From CBDUBU01 sp965365465 (GTDB taxonomy: Bacteria; Bacteroidota; Rhodothermia; Rhodothermales; DASSAV01), in NCBI GenBank assembly GCA_965365465.1, contig CBDUBU010000121.1:1-11833 (forward strand): a stretch of 11,833 nt of DNA, in the 5' to 3' direction. The notes below the pieces were generated by a model. That model was given only the letters and a program-made list of their open reading frames with translations. It was not told where the DNA came from and did not search any database. The stretch's first letter is position 1, and the number at the start of each line of letters is the position of its first letter. Of this stretch, positions 7,479-11,833 are shown in pieces. The translations under genes were made by a program, and so were the position numbers.

Positions 7479-7681
7479 CTGTGAGACCGGCTGGCCGCCC
7501 GGCAGGAGAAACAACGTGGAAGCGGAAGGCTCAAAAGGGCGTCCCCTTGTTACGATCCTGATACCATTGATACGGGTCCTCTCCTTTTTTGCGGGTGGAG
7601 TTATTATTTGCCGTGAGGTTTTGCGCCCTCCGGCGCAGCAGAAAGCAGGGCCTTCGCCTTGCATCCCACCTACATCCAGAA

Positions 7682-7687
7682 AGAGGA
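7682..7687 (+). promoter_or_regulatory. Ribosome binding site of the S8 protease gene
   Basis: AGAGGA lies 4 bases before the ATG at 7692 and 7 bases before the ATG at 7695. It rules out the in-frame ATG at 7659, whose extra residues would be the translated ribosome binding site, and places the lipoprotein signal peptide at the N-terminus. The second ATG (7695) has the same 7-base spacing as the receptor gene and may be the one used. Confidence 0.65.
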
Positions 7688-7691
7688 AGTC

Positions 7692-9110
7692 ATGATGAAC
7701 CGGACTATCGTCTCAGCGCTCGCTTTCATGCTCGCTCTGGCAGGCTGCGAATCGCAGGATACGCTCATGGACACGATGGAAACGCCGCGTTCGGCGCACT
7801 CCTCGAAGGCATTGGAGGCGCCGGGCGGACCTGCCGCGTTCGCGCCGTCCTACGTCCTGATCAGCAAGGGAAACAAGCTTCCCAGAAACCTGAAGGCGCA
7901 GGTCCGGGCCGCAGGCGGCGAGTTGACGGGCAGCGCCGATGCCATTGGCGTCGCCTTTGCCACGTCGAAGGACCCCGGCTTTGCCGGAAAGCTGAAGGGA
8001 ATCGAGGTCGTGCGCGACATGCTGTTCACCCTGGAGCCGACGCGGGAGGAAGCCTTTTCCGAAGGTTCGCCGAACCGCCCGGCAGCAAACGCCGGAAGCG
8101 ATGAGCCGCTCTTTCCCTACCTGTGGGGGATGCAGGCCATTCACGCCCCGCAGGCATGGGACGCCGGGGTGCGCGGCGCAGGCGTCCTCGTGGCGGTGCT
8201 GGATGAAGGGTTCGGCCTCAACCACCCGGATGTACCTTACCGGCAGGACCTTGCAAAAAGCTTTGCGTGCTGGAAGGTGATCGACGGCGAGGCGTATGTC
8301 TCTGAGGACCCTGCGGATTGCGAACCGCCGCAGTACCTGTTGAACGACGTTTTCAGCCACGGCTCGCACGTCTCCGGAACCATTGCCGCGCGGGACAACG
8401 GCCTCGGCGTGATCGGGGTGGCCCCCGACGCCGAGATCATGCCGGTTAAGGTGCTCAGTGAGATCCTCGGCGGCGGCACGGCAGGATGGGTCATTCAAGG
8501 CATCCTGTATGCCGCCGACAACGGCGCAGATGTCATCAACATGAGCCTGGGCGGCGTGCGTTCGCTCGGCGGCGGCAAAGGCACGAACCAGGTAGCGCGC
8601 CTCCTCAATGCCTACAAACGCGCCGTGAACTACGCGATCAAGCAGGGCGTGACAGTTATCGCCGCCGCCGGCAACGACGGACTCAACGGCGACGGCAACG
8701 GCCCGGTTCGTTTCATACCTGCCGACTTCGAGGGCGCCATTGCCGTCTCGGCGACGGCGCCGGAGGGCCTCATCGACAATCCGCAGGCCGACCTGAACCG
8801 GCCTGCTTCCTACACGAATTACGGCGCCTCGCTGGTGGATTTTGCCGCGCCGGGCGGCGACTTCGACTATCAGGGTAATTTCATACTCGACCTGATCCTG
8901 AGCACCGGGGCGACGGGTTACTACTTCTCAGCCGGCACGAGCATGGCCGCGCCCCATGCTTCCGGCGTTGCGGCGCTGATCATTTCCGAGAATGGAGGGT
9001 CAATGAAACCCTCGCAGGTGGAAGCCGCCCTGCGCCGCCGCGCCCTCGACCTGGGCAAGCCCGGCAATGACGACTTTTACGGCCACGGCCTCGTCAACAC
9101 GGGCTATTGA
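7692..9110 (+). CDS. Subtilisin-family (S8) serine protease, predicted lipoprotein
   Basis: The product has 472 residues from the ATG at 7692. Residues 1-19 are a lipoprotein signal peptide with lipobox LAGC, giving lipidated C19. Residues 53-115 resemble an inhibitor I9-type propeptide (SYVLISKGN..., AAGGELTG...AIGVAFA). The S8 domain fills about 145-472 with a complete triad: D171 (VAVLDEGFGLNHPD), H223 (SHGSHVSGTIAA) and S417 (AGTSMAAPHASG), plus oxyanion N328 (AAAGNDG). It should be an active endopeptidase anchored to a membrane, probably facing the periplasm or cell surface. The acidic, polar stretch after C19 (ESQDTLMD) may matter for surface export, as in other Bacteroidota lipoproteins (inference). 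C193 and C210 could form a disulfide. There is no T9SS-type sorting domain; the chain ends soon after the S8 core. It is transcribed away from the receptor operon and ends at its own terminator. The substrate is unknown. Confidence 0.93.
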   Translation: MMNRTIVSALAFMLALAGCESQDTLMDTMETPRSAHSSKALEAPGGPAAFAPSYVLISKGNKLPRNLKAQVRAAGGELTGSADAIGVAFATSKDPGFAGKLKGIEVVRDMLFTLEPTREEAFSEGSPNRPAANAGSDEPLFPYLWGMQAIHAPQAWDAGVRGAGVLVAVLDEGFGLNHPDVPYRQDLAKSFACWKVIDGEAYVSEDPADCEPPQYLLNDVFSHGSHVSGTIAARDNGLGVIGVAPDAEIMPVKVLSEILGGGTAGWVIQGILYAADNGADVINMSLGGVRSLGGGKGTNQVARLLNAYKRAVNYAIKQGVTVIAAAGNDGLNGDGNGPVRFIPADFEGAIAVSATAPEGLIDNPQADLNRPASYTNYGASLVDFAAPGGDFDYQGNFILDLILSTGATGYYFSAGTSMAAPHASGVAALIISENGGSMKPSQVEAALRRRALDLGKPGNDDFYGHGLVNTGY

Positions 9111-9130
9111 CCTCTCACGGGGCACACATG

Positions 9131-9167
9131 AAAAAAGCCCGGCTGCATAGTGCAGCCGGGCTTTTTT
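9131..9167 (+). terminator. Intrinsic terminator after the S8 protease gene
   Basis: AAAAAAGCCCGGCTGCA (9131-9147) and TGCAGCCGGGCTTTTTT (9151-9167) form a perfect 17-bp stem with loop TAG. The GC core is followed by six T, starting 20 bases after the stop codon. The six A on the left mean it could also act on the minus strand. Confidence 0.95.
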
Positions 9168-9214
9168 GTGATCGGCAAGCTGTTTCCTTACAGCAGGCTC
9201 GAACTTTCGACGCG

Positions 9215-9249
9215 CCGGCGTTCAGGGCAAAAATGCATGACCCCCTCCG
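9215..9249 (+). repeat. 35-bp direct repeat, copy 2 (downstream of the protease gene)
   Basis: Every base matches 7282-7316, in the same orientation. In both places the surrounding open frame would translate to PAFRAKMHDPLR, but neither frame looks like a gene, so the conservation is more likely at the DNA or RNA level. Confidence 0.85.
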
Positions 9250-9304
9250 CGTCCTGGAGGGTCAGGAGACGATCCGGCAAGTAGAAGCCAGGCGCGGCGG
9301 CGGG

Positions 9305-9344
9305 CTGGAAAGCAAGCGCCCCCTGCCCCGAAGCGTCATCCTGA
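9305..9344 (+). repeat. Piece of dispersed intergenic repeat, copy B
   Basis: CTGGAAAGCAAGC (9305-9317) is identical to 11001-11013, and GCCCCGAAG (9325-9333) to 11018-11026. These are followed by TCATCCTGA here and TCGTCCTGAGCG there, so the order of blocks is conserved with small indels. CGTCATCCTGA is the start of the VILSEAKDL-type intergenic motif; the rest is degenerate in this copy. The ends CCGTTTCT (near 9389) and CCGTTTCT (near 11117) are also shared. Confidence 0.6.
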
Positions 9345-9408
9345 AGGAAATTTCGCTGCCGGAAGCGGCGCTTTCCCGTTTGCCAGACCGTTTCTGACCG
9401 GCCTTTTG

Positions 9409-9414
9409 TATACT
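9409..9414 (+). promoter_or_regulatory. Possible -10 element for the cardiolipin synthase gene
   Basis: TATACT lies 65 bases upstream of the ATG and differs from TATAAT at one base. TTGCCA (9380-9385) is 23 bases upstream, too far for a normal -35, so this is only a candidate. Confidence 0.25.
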
Positions 9415-9478
9415 ATCTCCCCTCTACAGCCGACACGAACGGGAAAACGACGGTGACAAGCAGCAGGCAAGAGCGCCT

Positions 9479-10909
9479 ATGATCGATTTGCAGTGGCTTG
9501 CGATCCTTTTGCTGGGCCTGCTCTCCTGGGGCAGCGCCGCGCACGCGCTGCTCAACAAGCGCGAGCCCCGCGCCGCGCTGGCCTGGATCGCGGTGTGCCT
9601 CATCTCGCCCCTGCTTGGCCCGTTGCTCTACTTTTTCTTCGGCATTAACCGGGTGCATATACAGGGGCATCGGCTGGGCGGCTCGCTCCCGTTGCTCCTG
9701 CGAACCGGCTTCGCGCGGGCGGCGCGGCAGGTAGAACCGGCGGCGCCGCCCTCCTCCACGCCGGCGGCCTACCAGCCCTTCGCCGGGCTTTCCGACCGGA
9801 TCACCCACCGGCCGCTGCTCCCCGGACACCTCGTCGAACCGCTCGAAAACGGCGAAGAGGCGTTCCCTGCCATGCTGGAGGCCATCCGCGCCGCCCGGCG
9901 CACCCTCTACCTCTCTACCTATATCCTCGAAACGAACCGCACCGGACGGACATTCATCGCGGCCCTCCGCGATGCCGTCGAACGCGGCGTCGACGTGCGC
10001 GTGCTCATCGACGGGGTGGGCGAGTGGTATTCCTGGCCCCGCGCGGGCGTGCTGCTCAAACACGCCGGCGTTCCTGTAGCCCGGTTCCTGCCGCCGAAAC
10101 TGTTGCCGCCTTCGTTTCTGGTCAACCTGCGCAACCACACCAAAATCCTGGTCGCCGACGGCCTCGTCGGGTTCACCGGCGGCATGAACATCGGCGACCG
10201 CTACCTCGCCGGGAATCTGGACAACCCTTCGCGGGTCGAGGACATTCATTTCCGGGTAACGGGGCCGGTGGTCGCGCAGATGGAGCAGGTGTTTCTGGCA
10301 GACTGGAGCTTCTGCGCTGACGGCGCTGCGCCGCCGGAATCGCGCCCTTCTCCTGCGGGCGAGGCCTACTGCCGTGCGGTGGTCGATGGCCCGACCGGCG
10401 ATCTGGACAGGCTGACGATGATCCTTACGGGCGCTGTGGCCTCGGCGCGGCAACGGGTCTTCATCATGACCCCCTACTTCCTGCCCCCCCGCGAGTTGAT
10501 CGGCGCCCTCCAGGCTGCCGCCCTGCGCGGAATAGACGTGCAGGTCGTCCTGCCTTCCAAAAACAACCTTCCGTATGTGAAATGGGCCTCGGACAACATG
10601 CTCTGGGAGTTGTTGCAGAACGGCATCCGGGTCTTCTACCAGCCGCCGCCTTTCGTGCATACCAAGCTGTTTCTGGTGGATGATTTCTACGCCCTGATCG
10701 GCTCGGCAAACCTCGACCCGCGCAGCCTGCGGCTCAACTTCGAGATGGTGCTGGAGGTTTTCGACCCCGTCCTGAACAGCCGCCTGTCCGCCCGGTTCGG
10801 CGAGGCTGTTGCGCGGTCGCGGGAGACCTCGCTGGCAGAGATGGACAGGCGCTCGCTCCCGGTGCGCATCCGCGACTCGCTGTGCTGGCTGTTCACGCCG
10901 TATCTCTGA
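9479..10909 (+). CDS. cls: Cardiolipin synthase / phospholipase D-family phosphatidyltransferase
   Basis: The product has 476 residues, typical for bacterial cardiolipin synthases. Two N-terminal membrane segments (about 5-24 and 33-55) form the usual PLD nuclease N-terminal anchor. Two HKD motifs follow: H220-T-K222...D227 with GFTGGMNIGDRY, and H394-T-K396...D401 with LIGSANLDPRSL. Both are intact, so the enzyme should be active. The reaction is condensation of two phosphatidylglycerol molecules, or phosphatidylglycerol with another phospholipid, to cardiolipin plus a polar product, at the cytoplasmic membrane. No upstream in-frame start codon exists before the ATG at 9479. The Shine-Dalgarno is weak (AAGAG). 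It is monocistronic, separated from the protease by a terminator and convergent with the next gene. Exact substrate choice cannot be read from sequence. Confidence 0.93.
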   Translation: MIDLQWLAILLLGLLSWGSAAHALLNKREPRAALAWIAVCLISPLLGPLLYFFFGINRVHIQGHRLGGSLPLLLRTGFARAARQVEPAAPPSSTPAAYQPFAGLSDRITHRPLLPGHLVEPLENGEEAFPAMLEAIRAARRTLYLSTYILETNRTGRTFIAALRDAVERGVDVRVLIDGVGEWYSWPRAGVLLKHAGVPVARFLPPKLLPPSFLVNLRNHTKILVADGLVGFTGGMNIGDRYLAGNLDNPSRVEDIHFRVTGPVVAQMEQVFLADWSFCADGAAPPESRPSPAGEAYCRAVVDGPTGDLDRLTMILTGAVASARQRVFIMTPYFLPPRELIGALQAAALRGIDVQVVLPSKNNLPYVKWASDNMLWELLQNGIRVFYQPPPFVHTKLFLVDDFYALIGSANLDPRSLRLNFEMVLEVFDPVLNSRLSARFGEAVARSRETSLAEMDRRSLPVRIRDSLCWLFTPYL

Positions 10910-10943
10910 GCCTCCGGCAGGCGGGAAGGACAGGGATTTACTA

Positions 10944-10965
10944 CGCCAGCCGGCTGCGCCTGGCG
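10944..10965 (+). other. Short hairpin 34 bases after the cardiolipin synthase stop
   Basis: CGCCAG (10944-10949) and CTGGCG (10960-10965) form a 6-bp stem with a 10-base loop. No T-run follows, so it is at best a weak or factor-dependent termination signal. I see no better terminator in the 212-base convergent gap. Confidence 0.3.
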
Positions 10966-11000
10966 CCTCCTTCATCGGGATGACACAGGGGTGAGGGAGA

Positions 11001-11057
11001 CTGGAAAGCAAGCCGCCGCCCCGAAGTATCGTCCTGAGCGTCCGCGAAGCGTCTATG
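11001..11057 (+). repeat. Dispersed intergenic repeat (VILSEAKDL-like), copy C
   Basis: This is the most complete copy in the window. It contains the CTGGAAAGCAAGC and GCCCCGAAG blocks shared with copy B, then TCGTCCTGAGCG and GCGAAGCGTCTATG shared with copy A. The preceding GATGACACAGGGGTGAGGG (from 10980) and the following CCGGC-rich stretch also have counterparts near copy A. The repeat similarity appears to run up to the stop codon of the glycosyltransferase gene. Confidence 0.6.
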
Positions 11058-11121
11058 GAGCCGGCATGGCAGGCTGCCCGGTCACAAAAAAGCCGTAAAG
11101 CGAGCGCCTGCCGGGCCGTTT

Positions 11122-11833
11122 CTAAACCCCGCGCCGGAAGCGCAAAGACCCCGCTAGGCTTTTCCGGACGTGAGGCGCGACGACGTTGACGGCGTAGAGC
11201 CAGGCCAGCCGGAAAAGCCCGGCTAGCGCCTCCTGAACCGACGGCGCGTACCGGAGCGTGTGCCGCGCCAGCACCGGATACAGACTCGACCGGCTCCGAA
11301 AGGAAAACGGCATCGTCCGCCGGTGGGTGCTTTCGGCGTAGTGCCGCTTCACGCACGCCGGCGCCTGCACATACCGGACGGGCCCGAGCAGCGCCGCTCC
11401 AAAAACCCACCCCACATCGGCAGACTGGTTGTGCAAGGTCGGAAGAAGGGTCAATCCCGCCCGGACGACCGGCTCGCGGCGGAACACCCCTCGAAACGGC
11501 ACGTAGGGGTGAAACCGGAGCATCCGGCAGGCATCGCGGGCGCTCCATCCATCCGGCCTGTGCCAGGGCGGCGGCTGTTGCAGCGCCGCCGACCAGTTCA
11601 GTTCCCGTTCCCCCTCGACTGCAATGAGCGGGCCGAAGGCGAGCAGCGTCTCCGGGTGAGCGTCCAGGTAGCCGGCGAGCCTGGCATAATATCCCGGCGG
11701 AAAGGTGTCGTCGTGCGGCATCCATGCAAAGTAACTGCCCTGCCCGCGGGCCAGCAGCCAGTTGTAATGGGCCGCCCAGCCGATCCCGTCGGTCGCGGCG
11801 AAAAACCGGAAGCGTGGGTCGGAGGCGTAACGT
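11122..11833 (-). CDS. Family 2 glycosyltransferase (N-terminus beyond window edge)
   Basis: 236 codons are visible before the TAG at 11122-11124. The frame stays open to the right edge, so the apparent ATG at 11721 is internal. The visible start (DPRFRFFAATDGIGWAAHYN) and LLARGQGSYFAWMPHDDTFP match the GT-A fold of GT2 enzymes. There the chain N..L..A.G.Y...L..DD leads to the metal/nucleotide-sugar binding DxD-like motif, here HDD. The next segment (GYYARLAGYLDAHPETLLAFG) is also typical. Missing are about 60-80 N-terminal residues including the first nucleotide-binding strand. GT2 enzymes move a sugar from a nucleotide-activated donor to a glycan or lipid acceptor at the inner face of the membrane. 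Donor and acceptor are unknown. The C-terminal 60 residues are basic, with possible membrane association. It converges with the cardiolipin synthase gene. Confidence 0.85.
   Translation of the reverse strand, partial: RYASDPRFRFFAATDGIGWAAHYNWLLARGQGSYFAWMPHDDTFPPGYYARLAGYLDAHPETLLAFGPLIAVEGERELNWSAALQQPPPWHRPDGWSARDACRMLRFHPYVPFRGVFRREPVVRAGLTLLPTLHNQSADVGWVFGAALLGPVRYVQAPACVKRHYAESTHRRTMPFSFRSRSSLYPVLARHTLRYAPSVQEALAGLFRLAWLYAVNVVAPHVRKSLAGSLRFRRGV

Larger units (their letters stand above)
6873..7691. other. Divergent intergenic region between receptor operon and protease gene
   Basis: These 819 bases contain no convincing gene. Open frames on both strands (7189-7695 plus, 7197-7664 minus) have low-complexity, arginine/proline-rich translations and no family resemblance. 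The region must hold the promoters of both flanking genes. On the minus strand GATAAT (6960-6965) resembles a -10 box 88 bases upstream of the receptor start, but no -35 partner is visible. I found no clear Bacteroidota TAnnTTTG element. About 7130-7200 is AT-rich and contains the palindrome CTACGTAG (7147-7154) and the small inverted repeat TCCAT-ttg-ATGGA (7184-7196). Other structures are listed separately. Confidence 0.6.
9111..9478. other. Intergenic region between protease and cardiolipin synthase genes
   Basis: These 368 bases hold the protease terminator, copy 2 of the 35-bp repeat, copy B of the dispersed repeat and a possible promoter for the next gene. The open frame 9107-9397 reads through the terminator and both repeats and is not a credible gene. 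Confidence 0.6.

Noticed and set aside
7659..7691. Upstream ATG as start of the protease
   Set aside because: It would encode the AGAGGA ribosome binding site as protein and bury the lipoprotein signal peptide behind 11 extra residues.
7189..7695. Possible gene on the plus strand (168 codons) and its minus-strand counterpart 7197-7664
   Set aside because: Both run through the 35-bp repeat, the C-rich hairpins and the dispersed repeat; the compositions are unlike the neighbouring genes and there is no ribosome binding site or domain.
7282..9249. Transposon or insertion sequence bounded by the 35-bp repeats
   Set aside because: No transposase or integrase lies between them, no terminal inverted repeats are seen, and 35 bases is too long for a usual target-site duplication.
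9107..9397. Possible small gene starting at the protease stop codon
   Set aside because: It would have to read through a perfect intrinsic terminator and consists mostly of repeat sequence.
9413..11725. 770-codon open frame on the minus strand
   Set aside because: It lies antisense to the clearly real cardiolipin synthase gene and across the intergenic gap into the glycosyltransferase gene. The translation is arginine/glycine/proline-rich with no family resemblance. High GC makes such long shadow frames common.
1..11833. CRISPR array, tRNA or rRNA genes
   Set aside because: No regularly spaced repeats, no tRNA-like cloverleaf with T-loop motif and no rRNA signature were seen on either strand.

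Overview
The window comes from a GC-rich genome that looks like Bacteroidota, most likely the Rhodothermia/Rhodothermales side. This rests on three linked families: a TonB-dependent receptor with a carboxypeptidase-like N-terminal domain, a secreted protein ending in a type IX secretion (T9SS)-type sorting domain, and a PorV/PorQ-family outer-membrane protein. The taxonomic call is inference; no marker gene is present.

Left part (1-6872, minus strand). Three genes are read leftward with gaps of 86 and 83 bases and look like one operon: the TonB-dependent receptor (first), a 764-residue secreted protein with an EF-hand-like loop, an Fn3-like domain and a T9SS-type C-terminus (second), and a PorV-like protein (third, cut by the left edge). 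Both internal gaps hold a GC-rich stem-loop without a U-tract. The receptor has a clear ribosome binding site; the two downstream genes do not.

Middle (6873-7691). A long divergent intergenic region with no convincing gene. It contains a strong hairpin, two C-rich tracts each closed by a short inverted repeat, a 35-base repeat and a piece of a dispersed intergenic repeat.

Right part. A subtilisin-family (S8) lipoprotein protease (7692-9110, plus) ends in a textbook intrinsic terminator. A second exact copy of the 35-base repeat follows, so direct repeats bracket the protease. Next is a two-HKD phospholipase D/cardiolipin synthase (9479-10909, plus). A family 2 glycosyltransferase (11122 to the right edge, minus, N-terminus outside the window) converges on it. 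The three intergenic gaps from 7.2 kb to 11.1 kb share pieces of a mosaic repeat resembling the widespread bacterial intergenic motif that conceptually translates as VILSEAKDL.

Biology. Most products act at the cell envelope: receptor, surface protein, possible secretion shuttle, lipid-anchored protease, phospholipid synthesis and glycan transfer. The most interesting unit is the receptor/sorting-domain protein/PorV-like triad, which may be a self-contained surface complex. Its substrate cannot be read from the sequence.
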